Assembly (NCBI GenBank): GCA_030789695.1
Contig: CM061142.1
Span: forward strand, 601,347,659-601,411,658
Direction of reading: 5' to 3'
Length of the DNA: 64,000 nucleotides
DNA from: Scilla litardierei
Lineage: Eukaryota > Streptophyta > Magnoliopsida > Asparagales > Asparagaceae
Shown here: one piece after another, positions 1 to 11,376 of the stretch
Layout of the letters: each line of letters begins with the position of its first letter
Numbering within the stretch: the first letter of the stretch is position 1
Program-made: the position numbers and the translations under genes
The notes under the pieces: model-generated
What the model was told of the DNA's origin: nothing
The model's input: only the letters and a program-made list of their open reading frames with translations
The model's database searches: none

Positions 1-40
1 TAGTTCCTTTGATAAGTTTCACCTAAGTTACTGTTTATCG

Positions 41-231
41 TTAGTCGGTCCAAGAACAACCACCGACCGACTAGGTTGCAAACTAGTCGGTCAGCCATTG
101 TTCTTTAACCGACTAATTCATTGACCATTTTGTCGACCTGAGTTACTGTTTGGTGTTAGTCGGTCACAGTTAATCGACCGACCGACTAGTTGTTAAACTA
201 GTCGGTCAGCCAACCTTCTTTGACCGACTAA
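41..231. repeat. Palindromic DRE-like array, two 76-nt units
   Basis: Two units with the geometry 10-14-10-8-10-14-10. In the first (41-116) the arm cores mirror each other: CAAGAACAACCACC in the left arm, and AAAGAACAATGGCT as the reverse complement of the right arm. The ends contain ACCGAC, the DRE/CRT core. The array lies just upstream of a TATA-like box, as in the other LTRs. Confidence 0.85.
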
Positions 232-1214
232 TCAACCCAGAAACCCTAATTTTTGGGCGGCCGCCGGCTTGTTTCCTATTTAAACCCCAAACGTTTTCTA
301 TTCTTTCTTTCTCTTCTCTTGGCCATTTCCTTTCCCCCTTGACCTCTGATCTTCTCCAAGCTTCCTCTAGCCGTTCCTCCTTCCCAAAGAGCTCCTCTCC
401 CTCTCCATTTAGGTCGGCCATCTCCTCTAGGCCGTCAGAAAACCCCCAAAATCCCATCAAATCCCATTTTCTCCAGATTTCTCCATCCATTCCAGATCTG
501 AACCGTGGTTCCCCGGATCGTTTCTTCCGTTGCCGTGCTTGCTCGGCATCGATCTTCCGTTTCCTACGGTAGTGTTCGATCCTTTAATATTCTCATAACT
601 CGTTTTGTGATTTTTGTTAAACCCTAATAAAACTAGGTTGGATGTTGTTCTAATATTGGTTTGCCATGTCAGCGATCTCATCCCCGTAGCTAACATTTTG
701 TGGCGTGCCTCGTTGATCGTCATCCTTGGTGCTAGGTAAGTGAAACTTGCCTCTTAGGGTTTCAGGCCATGTTCTAGGCCATTTACTTATTTTAAAGTAA
801 AAGAGACTAGGCAGTGAAAGGATAGCTGCCTAGACGCCCTTGATCTAGCTTGACAACGAAGCTAGATCCGTCACCTTCATCATGCTTGTATGTCATGTTT
901 AATTTCAATTAACGGTACGCGAATATCTGTTCATGTCATTGCATACTTGCTTGTTCATCGTGTTTGTGTAGCACACGTTACTTTAAAATGTAAGCTGCGG
1001 CGAGTAGGATTTTGACTCATACATCGTGACTTGAGGCTAGGTGCACCCCTATGCCAAATACACTTCCTGGCTCGTGATCCAGAAGCGAGCATAGTGTGTT
1101 GCTAATCCCAACGCTCGATACACGTGGAGGGGTAGGGTTAAACGGTCGCTTGAGCTTAGGAGTTGGCCCGATCAGCCACTCTAGCCAAAAGACGGAAACT
1201 CTGAGCACAAAGTG

Positions 1215-1285
1215 AAAATCGTGATAAGTGATTCGTGATAAGTGATTCGTGATAAGTGAAAATCGTGATAAGTGACTCGTGAATT
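1215..1285 (+). repeat. Short minisatellite in LTR
   Basis: Repeated CGTGATAAGTG words alternate with ATTC or AAAT joints, giving about five imperfect copies. It lies in the LTR segment corresponding to the small tandem repeats of the other LTRs. Confidence 0.7.
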
Positions 1286-1917
1286 AGTGATTTGGTAGCT
1301 TTTGCTACATCGTGCGTGCTTGTCCCATCTTGTCCCTTTTAACTGTTGCATCATACTTAAATGTCACGTCATTGCATCCTATTTGAACTATTAGGTTGTT
1401 AGTTTACTTCCAGTTTCCTTGCTCAAGTCTTTTAGACTTGCTGACATGTGCCCCTCTCTCTTTTTGGGTGACACATGTTAGATCCTGAGCCTGAGTTCGT
1501 TGTTGAGGACGAGGTGTTTGTGGACGCCGAGCCCGAGCCTGTGTTTGACGAGGACTTCGTGGACACGTGCGATCAGTCGTAGAGACTGTTTGTGTTGTTT
1601 TTTAGACTGCTTTTGTTGTCGGTGCGTAGCACCAATACTTTGTGCCGTGTTTGTCTTTTTTGGCCTTGTTCTGGGCCTTTAGACTCTTTCCTTTAGCCTG
1701 GTGGCTTTTCTGGATGTTGAACTTAATTTTAATGTTTGGACATTGTTGAGATTTGGGATTTTATTTCCGTATCTCCTTGCTTTATTATCTTGTTCTGTCG
1801 TGGTTACAGGGACCTGCATATGATTATTGACGCTTATCAGGCGTGTAGCTTCACAGCTCCACGTCTGTGCGGACCTTCTCACGTCTCGCCTCCATTTTAG
1901 GGAAGCGGGGCGTGACA

Positions 1918-3338
1918 ACACCTGCATGTTAACAAGATAGAAACTGTAATTTTATTTTGTTGGTTAATTCACTAATTGAAGATTAATAATAAGGGACTGT
2001 AGGCTGGTCGATGGTTTGAGCACATAGGAAGTTCTGGACCTATCTGATCTGTGATTGCAGTGCGTCTTTTTCAGGCAAGTGAAACTTGCACAGTAATTTG
2101 TTAGGCAAAGTTTTTAGGAAATTTTGTAAATTTGCGTAACAGATACTAGGCGGTGAAATGATAGTCGCCTAGATGCCATTTTTGATCTAGCTTGACAACG
2201 AAACTAGATCCAACACAATACTTGACTTCGCTTGACAACGAAGCTAGATCCGACACCCTTGTTGTGCTATCATTTCATGCTGCATGTCACGTTTACTTTC
2301 AAAATTAAATGTACGGACTTTAAACTGCTTATCTCCATGTTCATGCATCTTGCCATTTCATTTCATGCATCATCTTAGTCTATCATGATTGTGTAGCACA
2401 CGCTACAATAAATTGTAAGCTGCGACGAGTAGGATCTTGACTCCTACATATTTATTGAGGCTAGTCACCTGCTTGTCGGGTACAACCCTATGCCAAACCA
2501 AAAACACTTCCTGGCTCGTGATCCAAAAGAGAGAACATCGTAGTTAGAAAACCAACGCTTGATACACGTGGAGGGGTGGGGTTAAGCGATCACTTGAGCG
2601 TATAAGTATGCCCGTATAGCCACTTCAGCCAAAATACGTAAACCCTATACAAAATATGAAAAGTTAGTGATTCTTGAATTCGTGTAATAGTGATTCGTAG
2701 TGTTCTGCTACGACGTGCTTGCTTGTTATCATCATGTTTATTTAAATGCTGCATTCATTGAAATATCATGTCATGTCATCATTATTTTAGAACTGTTAAG
2801 CTGCATTCATCTTATAACTGCTGTGCTTTACGTTTCCTTGCACAAAAGTCTCCCTTCCCTTTATGGAGATTTTTGCTGACATGTGCCCTTTTCTTTTTGG
2901 GTGTCACATGTCAGGTTTGAGCCTGAGTAGGTTGCAGAGGACGACAGCTTGCTGACATCCAGTTCGAGGACACTGGTCCTACCCTTAGTCTCAACTGGTG
3001 ACTTTCTTTTAGTTGTTGTTTACTTTCTTAGTAGTTGTTGTTAGGTTGAGTGGTGCGTAGAATAATTACTTGTTTAGTTTCGGCCATGCTTAGGCCTTCT
3101 TTTCAGACTCTGTACATCTTTTATGACTCTATAATGTTTGAAATAAAATCTGTGGATGTTGAATGTTGGATCATGTTATTTGTCCATCCCTCATTATTAT
3201 TATTGTTGTTTCGTCGTAGTGCAAAGACCTGATAATAGATTAAATTACAGACACTTATCAGACTGCAGCTTCACAGCTCCAAGTCTGAGCGGACCTCTTC
3301 ACATCTCGCCTTCTATACTTGGGAAGCGGGGCATGACA
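1918..3338 (+). repeat. Older, decayed Tekay-family LTR remnant
   Basis: The sequence from about 2065 follows the LTR order again: a GGCAAGTGAAACTTGC motif, a CTAGGCGGTGAAA block, the landmark CTGACATGTG hairpin (2876-2914) and an end GGGGCATGACA at 3338. It differs at many positions from the 1-1917 LTR. Its 5' part is missing, possibly because the neighbouring LTR inserted into it. The sequence continues directly into the conserved post-LTR motif GGTTTTATGGTGGCCCATG. Confidence 0.65.
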
Positions 3339-3520
3339 GGTTTTATGGTGGCCCATGCAAGTCCTTCTTGCATCTGCAAAATATCGAAACAACTGTAATA
3401 ATAAGACATCCATTAAAATATTCGAAACATTCAAGTCATAAATCTGAGTCTAATAGGAACGTTTTACTTGTCTTAGATGGCTGGAAGACGTGTAACCGAG
3501 CATCTTGTCTCAGTATAATA
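3339..3520 (+). pseudogene. Gypsy internal-region stub with gag start codon
   Basis: The motif after the LTR (3339-3365) matches those after the complete Gypsy 5' LTRs at 35395 and 38330. At 3477 an ATG opens a reading frame beginning Met-Ala-Gly-Arg-Arg, the same first residues as gag at 35536 and 38473. Similarity fades within a few codons and no further gag, protease or RT sequence follows. It is a truncated relic of the older element. Confidence 0.6.
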
Positions 3521-6026
3521 AGGGTAACCCATTAGACCTGGACTATATGAAGATTTAGTTAGACACCTGTGCTTGCTAGTTAGGCATCCATGATTGTTAG
3601 TTAGACTTTTTGCTAAGAGTTGGTATAACCATCATAGGAATTTCCTTAGTAGTCTCTCACCTAGCTCAGACCATAATAGATTTCTATAGTTTCTTTAGTC
3701 GTTCGACTGGGTTCATCAGATTTCGGGTCCAGCAGAACATAATCTTCATCCTCTAAGGACCCTTCCTTGAGATCTCTCTTACAGTCTAGTTTATTAGAAG
3801 TCTTAATGCTAAGTTCTCCTGATCTCTAGTCGGTCGGTAATTAGAATCCCTGCTTTCTAGCATCTTTCTAATCATTACACTTCTGTGTCATCGACCGTAG
3901 AATTCCATCGTTGCTTTTCATGAATCATATCCTAGGCCTATTCATGTATCGATCATGTGATCATATTATTTGCTCTCGATTCACGTGATCGCTTTATGAC
4001 GATTATCTTTAATTTTTCAAATCTTCTCCATCGCAAATCCTGATTTCTCTAAAAGTATTTTTGACATCCCTTATTAAATTCTTCGCTCAGTTTAATTTCT
4101 TTGAAGACCCCTTATTATATATTTAAATTTCTTGCTTTTCGGTTCAGTTAAAATTCTTCCTGGATCTTTAAACCTTATTGGTCATAATTTTTAATTACTA
4201 TCTCGTAACCATTTTCTAACCGGTATCTTTTGTATTTCAGTTTTAAAACCGTGTGTTACCATTTTGATAATTCAATATAACATAAACTACAAAATTTATT
4301 TTTAACCACTTACCGTACATGCGTTTAGAATATTTTTCTAAGCTAAATAGAACTTCAATTTTTTATATATCAGTTCTATGTTCATCGTGCTCATACTTCA
4401 AAAAATTTTGTGTAAACCTATTTTCATTTGCAAACCAATCACTACCTCACCCTACTCATTATTTCCTTTATCTAACACTTTTCCGTGTTTTCAAATTTTA
4501 TAGCCTGCTCGCTATTTCTACATATTTTTATAAGAATATATATATATACGATATCATATTTTACACATATCCTTCTTTCATCTATTTAATTATTTAGAGC
4601 AATATTTTGTTCCACCCAACCAACTGTCTCCTTATCCTCGCCTTATCTGAACTCGTTCTTTCCGACCTTGTTTCGTTACGTTTTTGGTTTTGGTTTCCTT
4701 TCTATTGTTTAGACTTTAGTGCTTGTCGTTGCATGTGTCAACTCTAGTTTAGTAGTGGGCCCATTGGTTTTTGTGATGTCGTGGTGGTGCATGTTTATAG
4801 GTAGAGTGTGTGGACCTGTATGAGTGTGCTATCCTTAGGATATTAATGATTGCCTCTTGTGTTCTGTATGTATACTCAGTGTTATTCGTGATATATGTAT
4901 GAAGTTGTATGAATGATGGTATTTATATGTGAGGATAGCTATACTACTTTAGAGATGTCTGTGTATATTAGATTTAGTGTTGGAATAACTACTAGTGGAG
5001 TATGTGGTTTGAATGTACTTGTAAATGCTTGAAATAATATACTAGTAAGTCATGTGCATGTTAAGCGTAATGATAATATGTGTGCTTATAGTTAAGTGTG
5101 TAGGCCTATTATATGATCAATATGTTAGTACGTGTGAGCGTGTGCTCGTACATAGATATGAATGTGCTTAGCCTTGAGTATATATGTGCTTACTATATGA
5201 ATATGTGTGATATACGTGTGGTAATAGAATTATGATTTTGTTAGTATTGCTTGCCTTTACGGGATGTTGTGCGTGTGCATGTACACCGTGAGGTATACAC
5301 GATTATTGTATGTCGTAACTATGTATGGATAGGTCTATGTAGTAGGGTACTGATTATATTTAATATTGCTATGGCATGAATATACTATATGTATGTGACT
5401 ATACGATGACTGCATGTATTAGAGGGTGTATTATAATTATACAGGTGCTGATATTTTTAATATTATTATAGTGTGTAAAGTGATTGCATTATGTGTGTGT
5501 TACTTGACTAAATATAAAGTGTGATTGATATTATGGTATGTATGTGGTTACGTTGTTAGACATATATTTAATAGAGGTGTGTGTTGTTATTGGTATAAAT
5601 ATCATGTTATGTATATAGAGTATTCTGATATGGGTTTTGAGTCTCACTCAAGCTTGAGTGGGTATACTCTAAGTATATTATTATGTATGTCTGTGGTTTA
5701 CATATAGTAGTATGAATATAGTAATGGATGATGTATGTATAATGATAGGATTGGTTGTGCTTGGTTGTGTTACGCACATGATTGTGGGTGGCTATACCAT
5801 TATATAGTTATAGGTGTTGGTCTTGTAGTTTAGTTACTTACGAAGGTGTTACAGGTTGAATGTATATCTATTAGCTAAACTTGGTTTATAGAATGTGCTA
5901 AGTATATAGTAGTATGAGTGGTATGTATGAATGGTATGTTAGCGTGTGTAGGCGTGCACCATGCACGGGTAAGTATGTGCTTAGTTATAGGTATTTGTGA
6001 CTATGGTATGTGTGGTGTGTCTTGAA
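3521..6026. other. Non-coding AT-rich then GT-rich stretch
   Basis: I see no gene here. From 3521 to about 4700 the DNA is AT-rich with no coherent frame. From about 4740 to 6026 the plus strand is strongly enriched in TATGTG, GTATG and GTGTG words. The same compositional texture resumes after the Copia insertion (18573-18960). Short open frames in it are composition artefacts. Confidence 0.7.
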
Positions 6027-6031
6027 TATAG
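6027..6031. repeat. Target-site duplication TATAG (left)
   Basis: TATAG immediately precedes the LTR start and is repeated at 18568-18572 right after the other LTR. A 5-bp duplication is the expected product of retrotransposon integrase. Confidence 0.95.
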
Positions 6032-7783
6032 TGTAATGCCCTACAAGCTACTGCACAAGTACTAGAGGGGGGTGAATAGTACTTTAAAAATAACAAGGAG
6101 TACAATTCCTAATTATAGTGCAAACAACTACCAAATCAATTTGCGGAAGCTTAAATTGAATGACAACAACAAAATTAACAATGCTAACAAAAGATGTTAC
6201 TGGGTTCGGATCCACCCAAGTCTCCCCGACTTGTTCCCGGTGATCCTACGTCCCAACCACCCGGATCCCCTCCGGATACTTAGGTTAGAAACCCTAACCC
6301 AAGATTTCCACTATGATATCTTGTGAAAAACCTTCACAAGATCAAATCATACATGCAATGGAAAAGTGAATCCCACAACCCGGGATCACAACCTTCTCTC
6401 ACAACCGAGAGAATCAACAAGCAATATAAATGAGTTTATAATGAAATAAACAATCTTACCACAAAATCCTATACCTTGAGTTTTTCTTACCAAATAGGTG
6501 AAAGGAAGGATTTGAGGAAGATGAAGTCACCAAGACCTAGCACCAAGGAAATGACCAGCAATAGGTGCATAGGAGTGATTTGGAGACTTGAATCAAGCAA
6601 GAGCTTGAAGAGCTCACCAAGAACAAGCTTCTCTCAATATGGATTCTAGATCTAGAAAGTGAGAGAATGGGTTTCTTGTGAGGAAGAGAGCTTTGGAAAT
6701 GAGTGAGAATGGCTATCTCTTTTAATCTCAATGAATCTCTTAATGGCAGCTCTAACTTAGAGAGAAATGACCTAGGTTCGTATTTATAGGGTCCCATAAA
6801 AACAAGTTAGGTCAATTCCCAACGGATAGAAATCTGAGGCAACTAGTCGGTCAAAGAACAACCACTGACCGACTAGTTCATCAACTAGTCGGTCAGTCAA
6901 ACAACATGGACCGACTAAGTGAGGAACTGAGAAGAGATAGAAATTCAGACCTAGAAATCTAGTCGGTCCAAGAAGACATTCTGACCGACTAGTTTCACAA
7001 CTAGTCGGTCAGTCAGTGAACGCAGACCGACTAAGAGGCAAAATGAAATAGTCTGAATACAAATTGACTTAGTCGGTCCAAGAACAAAAGTTGACCGACT
7101 AGATTGTCAACTAGTCGGTCACCAAACGTTCTTAGACCGACTAACGATAAACAGTAGCTTAGGAGAAATTTAGTATGAACAGTAAGTCATAACTAGTCGG
7201 TCAAAGAAGCATCACTGACCGACTAGTTCACAAACTAGTCGGTCGGTGAGTCAACGTAGACCGACTAACTGTAAACAGTAAGGTGCAAGAAATTAAGGAA
7301 GCAAACTAGTCGGTCCAAGAAGCGTTGCTGACCGACTAGATCACCATCTAGTCGGTCAGTACTTCTTCTTGTACCAACTAACATGCACAAACAAGTCCGA
7401 ATCGAAGCGCGACGCTTCGAGGAAGTTAGAATGAACTTGTACTAAGATCCTAGAGCTACGATATGAGCGTTATGAAGATAGAATCGTAAGATATACTCAA
7501 GGCTTAACATTCTATAGATCAAAGCTAAAAGACTATAAATAAAACCTTAAGGAACGGTCTTCGAAAGCTTCGATCAATTCTTCATGACTTCCAAAACGGT
7601 CCAAGAGCTTCAACGAAGCTTTAGGCAATGAATACGTGCTTTGAGAAGTCTTGAGATGTCGCTTTGATTGTTCTCGTGAATTTGGCGACGATCTCCAATA
7701 CTGCGCTCACAAATTGTTAGTTCATGAATTATTTATGTTTGCTCATCATCCAAAACCAAATCCGGGGAGTCCAATATTCAACA
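6032..7783 (-). repeat. Copia 3' LTR (minus-strand element)
   Basis: 1752 nt with ends TGTAATGCCC on the plus strand and ...ATTCAACA. It matches 16813-18567 apart from small differences near 6065, 6094, 6360 and 7530. The open frame at 6537-6797 is present identically in the other LTR and is not thought to be a gene. Confidence 0.95.
6843..7381. repeat. Palindromic DRE-like array in Copia 3' LTR, five units
   Basis: Five units of the 76-nt geometry start near 6843, 6959, 7071, 7194 and 7308, separated by about 40 nt. In the third and fifth units the left core and the reverse complement of the right core share AAGAAC or AAGAAG. The last right arm has drifted to ACCAACTAA. Confidence 0.9.
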
Positions 7784-7797
7784 TTCTCCCCCTTTTT
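7784..7797 (-). other. Polypurine tract of the Copia element
   Basis: On the minus strand the bases next to the 3' LTR read AAAAAGGGGGAGAA, the plus-strand primer position. Similar tracts recur near 7857 and 8066-8100. Multiple tract copies beside the 3' LTR are a Sirevirus hallmark. Confidence 0.9.
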
Positions 7798-8742
7798 GGT
7801 GATGACAAACCAACATAAATAATAATAAAAAATAATGATTCAAATGTAAAATACTTACTCCCCCTGCATTGATGACACGTTAATTCCAAAATGAATATAT
7901 ATGAATTGCATCAATCAGACGAGTAAGATAAATAAAGAGAATCGATTTTTGAAATATCGGATTTTGAAAATCCTTATATATATCTTAACTCCCACTGAAT
8001 CTAACATATCAAACTAGATTCTTGGAAATTGAGTTAAATTTTCATTTGCCCTAATTATTATCATTATCTCTCCCCCTTTGGCATTATCCCAAAAATGGGG
8101 GGCATACAACGACAACAACTAGGGAAATTAAAATCCAACATCGGGAGTCGTAGATGTTGACGATGGACCCAATTGACACAAGGGAAAAACGATGAAGGCA
8201 AATCAAGGTGTGCCAAATTGTCCATCATTTTAAAGCGAAAATTAAAATCATCAAAAATACCAAATATTCATTCATTTATTGAGTAAAGGAACATACTCTC
8301 CAATATTCAATATTCTTGGTTAAATTTGTGCATGGAAAACAATTCTATACAATCATAGAAATATAATCTATTTAACCAAGCTTCCAAGCGTCGAGCGACG
8401 AATTCACATTTCATATGCGTTGAACGAATAGTAAATGTGCACGACGAATTAAAACATAGAGAACATCAATGTATATATATATATAAAAACATCATGAGTA
8501 CATCCAAAAAGATATCACATCGAGTACATCAAGTATAACATACCATGGATATCAACAACAAAAAGGAAAATACATCATACATCATCTAACCATCAGCATC
8601 ATCCAAAGTACATCAAAATACAACACCGACATCCAGAAAAATCAAAATACATCAAAATAACCCTCAAACTCCATCCTAACCCAAAATACTCTCAATAAGA
8701 TGCATCATCCAATGAGCAGTGGAGAGTCCTCGATACTGACGA
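7798..8742 (-). other. Copia 3' non-coding region with Sirevirus signature
   Basis: No ORF is convincing here. At 8066-8100 a block reads, on the minus strand, GGGATAATGCCAAAGGGGG. This conserved block is known from Sireviruses between env-like and the 3' LTR. Sequence from about 8440 to 8690 is rich in CATCA words. Confidence 0.7.
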
Positions 8743-10434
8743 TCACGAGGGAGTGGCTGGATCAGCAGTCTCCATGGGTCCAGTCGATGGAGTGGACTCA
8801 GGCTCTGCTGGGAGGAGAGGCGTGTCAACAGACGGGATCGTCGGGGCAGGAGTGGAAACGACGACGGGCTCAACGGCGGGGGTCTCAACAGGAGTATCAG
8901 CAGGCAAGACAGGAGCAGGGTCGTCAACAGGAGCAGCAGCAGCCTCAGAAGTCTGAACTACTGGTGCAGAAGTCTCTGGAGCACCGGAAGGGGTGCCATC
9001 TCCAGGAGCAGATGTGGTAGCAGCAGCAGCAGCAATGGCCTCATCGCCACGAGCCAAGGAAGTGACAAGATCGTCAATATCCTCATCATCCATCTCCTCG
9101 TCCTCAGAAACAGGAGGAGGAAGCTGGACGCCCATCAAGCTAGCCATACAGCAGACGACCTCCTCGGTACGAGCCAAACGTGACTCGTGCCGACGAAGTA
9201 ACCGTACGACATCATCAAGTGTGGCAGAAGGAGTGGGGGCTGCAGCAGCTGAGGGAGTGGCCTGGGAAGCAGATGTGGTCGACCTCTGCACATGACGAAG
9301 CGCCGCAAGAGATTTCTTAACGGCCGTCGCGTTCAGAGGAGGACCCAAGGGACGCTCATCATCAGGAGGCAGGGGAACACCGAATCGACGGAAAACCAAA
9401 GTCAACAGACATGGATATGGGATATGCGTAGATTTAGTGGTCTTGCGTATACACTCGAAAGAGTCCATCTTATCGAGTATAATGCGAGCTCAATTAATCT
9501 CGCTACCCATGAAAAGAGCGTATATCAATTTCAAAAACGGCTGAGATGGAAGAGAAGAAGATCCATACTTGGGAAGAAGGCAGGACTTCAAGATCAGATT
9601 AAGCACCCAAGCATTTGACTTGAAAGAGTTGGAAGGGACTCCAATGAATGCGGGAGGGATAACCTGGAAGATTTCACCTAGGGTAGGCTGATCGAGGGTG
9701 GAGATATCGTCAACAGAAATGTCAGATGGGAGGAGGCCACACGACGAGCAACCTATCAGCTCCCCCAAGATCTCTACCGTGAGGACTATAGGAGTCCCCA
9801 AAACAGAAGTCTCGATGGAGTGAGACTCATCGTACTGGCCCCAAACACGATTGGCGTAAAATAGCTTGACCAGGCGAGGATAGGGTCGGGGGTTTGCCTT
9901 AGGGTCGAAGCGAAGGTAGTCCAATAGGCCACTATAGGAGAGAAGATCAGCAAGGCCAAGGAAATCAGAAAACTGAACGTAATGTTCCAACAGCAGCGGG
10001 CAGTGCTTTATACGGTTGTACGCAGCTAGACACTGTGGGTCGTCGCGCCACAACGATATATCAACACCTCCGACTGGCATTGGAGCTTTACCCTTAGCCT
10101 TACAGGTCTTAGGAGGAGGTGGAGGAGGGGGTGGAGTGGGTGCCTTCTCGGGATGTTCAGGAGTGTATTCCTCATCGGAGTTATCCTCGGAATCACTATC
10201 CGAACGCTCACCGGGAGGGGTGGGAGCACGGAACTTTTTAGGTTTAGGTTTTGGCATGGACGATTGGCCGGTAGGTTTAGGCTTGGACGTCCTCTTCCTC
10301 TTCAACGGACTTGAAGACGAAGAGGGGGGTCGAGTGGTCTTCGCCCTACGTTTAGGAGGGGTCGAAGCGGTCCCGGTCTCTACGGTCATGGGGGATGCCC
10401 CAGAAGATGTAATCGGGATTCTCGTTCGTGCCAT
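8743..10434 (-). pseudogene. Sirevirus env-like ORF, one internal stop
   Basis: One frame runs from a Met at 10434 (an upstream in-frame Met is at 10506) to a stop at 8743, broken by a TGA at 9490-9492. The N-terminal third is low-complexity: basic runs such as KRKRTSKPKP, an acidic SDSDSEDNSDEE patch and eight prolines. The middle (VDISLWRDDPQC to about LLPKYGSS) resembles the putative plant transposon protein domain of Sirevirus env-like ORFs. The tail is Ala/Pro/Thr/Val-rich. I see no signal peptide and no clear membrane helix, so a surface envelope role is not supported. The basic stretches would better fit a nuclear or nucleic-acid-binding protein. An upstream DRE-like array and teloboxes may form its own promoter. 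Confidence 0.75.
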
Positions 10435-10479
10435 GATCGCGGCACAACGAGTACAATCAAGCGACCGGATAGAATCGAA

Positions 10480-10600
10480 CACCCTAAGCTTAAACCCTAG
10501 AATCAAACAATCCTAAGCACACAGCCCTAAGATAGAAAATCCGAAACCCTAAAACCCTAGAAGTTGAAATGAAGCCTAGAACAAACCCTAGAGATGCAAA
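10480..10600 (-). promoter_or_regulatory. Telobox-rich leader upstream of env-like ORF
   Basis: On the plus strand AAACCCTA-type motifs occur at least four times within about 110 nt (near 10493, 10542, 10550 and 10583). In plants such teloboxes sit in promoters and 5' leaders. A TATA-like TATAAC lies near 10625-10635 on the minus strand. This is a candidate internal promoter or leader only. Confidence 0.4.
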
Positions 10601-10748
10601 AAAAAAGATCTAGGAAGGAGCGTTATACCTAGGGGAGTGGTCGACGGCAACCGGCGGCGGAGATGGCCGGAAAGTTGACCGGAAATCGATGGGAAGATGA
10701 GGGGTCTCGAGTGGGTTTAAGGGGTTTTCGAGCTGGAGGTTTGAAGAA

Positions 10749-11132
10749 GACCGACTAAAAGAAGAATCAGTCGGATGAATGAGGCTTAAGTCGGTCGGGA
10801 ATGCGAAAAGACACGTTTGCCCTAACGTACTTAGTCGGTCACAGTTCAAGCACTGACCGACTAGATTACGATCTAGTCGGTCGGTCAATGAGCTTGAACC
10901 GACTAAGTCGAAACAGAGGCAAACAGAAATTTTTAGGGCTAGAGTTAGTCGGTCGCAGTATACTCACTGACCGACTAGTTTTCAATCTAGTCGGTCGGTA
11001 AGTGTACTGTGACCGACTAAAGAAAGTTAATGACAATAGAAAGATTAAAGCTTGAACTAGTCGGTCTGAGTTCACTAGCTGACCGACTAGATGAGCATCT
11101 AGTCGGTTGGCTGATGAACTGAAACCGACTAG
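10749..11132. repeat. Internal Copia palindromic DRE-like array
   Basis: A half unit (about 10750-10800) is followed by three full 76-nt units at 10831-10906, 10945-11020 and 11057-11132. In the last two the left core and the reverse complement of the right core agree at 10 of 14 positions, and the remaining positions are mostly transitions. The core sequences of these two units differ from each other. The array lies between the pol stop and the env-like start. Confidence 0.9.
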
Positions 11133-11376
11133 AAGAGTCCAAAAGTTGATAAATGAGTTCTCTTCATAAAAACACTTGGATGGAACATCTTAACTCTCTC
11201 ATTAGTCATCTAAACTACCCCACAAAACGTCGAAATCTTAAATACGACGTTTAAAAAATAATTCGAGCAAAAATTCAAACAAATCACATAAAATCCCCAA
11301 AAATTCAATAAATCTAGCATGAACGAAATATCGCGAAATATAATAGCATGCAAGATAATTGAATGAAACATGAATC

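Larger units (their letters stand above)
1..1917 (+). repeat. Partial Tekay-family Gypsy LTR (5' end outside window)
   Basis: This is an LTR of the same broad family as the four complete LTRs at 32893-52404. It shares the order of landmarks: AGTCGGTC palindrome array (41-231), TATA-like box near 276-285, CT-rich leader, a CTGACATGTG hairpin (1441-1481) and the terminal GCGGGGCGTGACA ending at 1917. The start, which should read TGTAACGAC, lies upstream of the window. No internal retroelement region follows, so it is a solo LTR or one end of an element lying to the left. It abuts an older, more decayed LTR. Confidence 0.8.

Noticed and set aside
6537..6797. 86-residue minus-strand ORF, also at 17321-17581
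   Set aside because: It lies inside both Copia LTRs around the promoter/leader. The identical copies come from LTR duplication, and no domain is visible.
10016..10516. 166-residue plus-strand ORF
   Set aside because: Antisense shadow of the low-complexity start of the env-like ORF; Gly/Ser-rich from reversed Pro/Lys codons.
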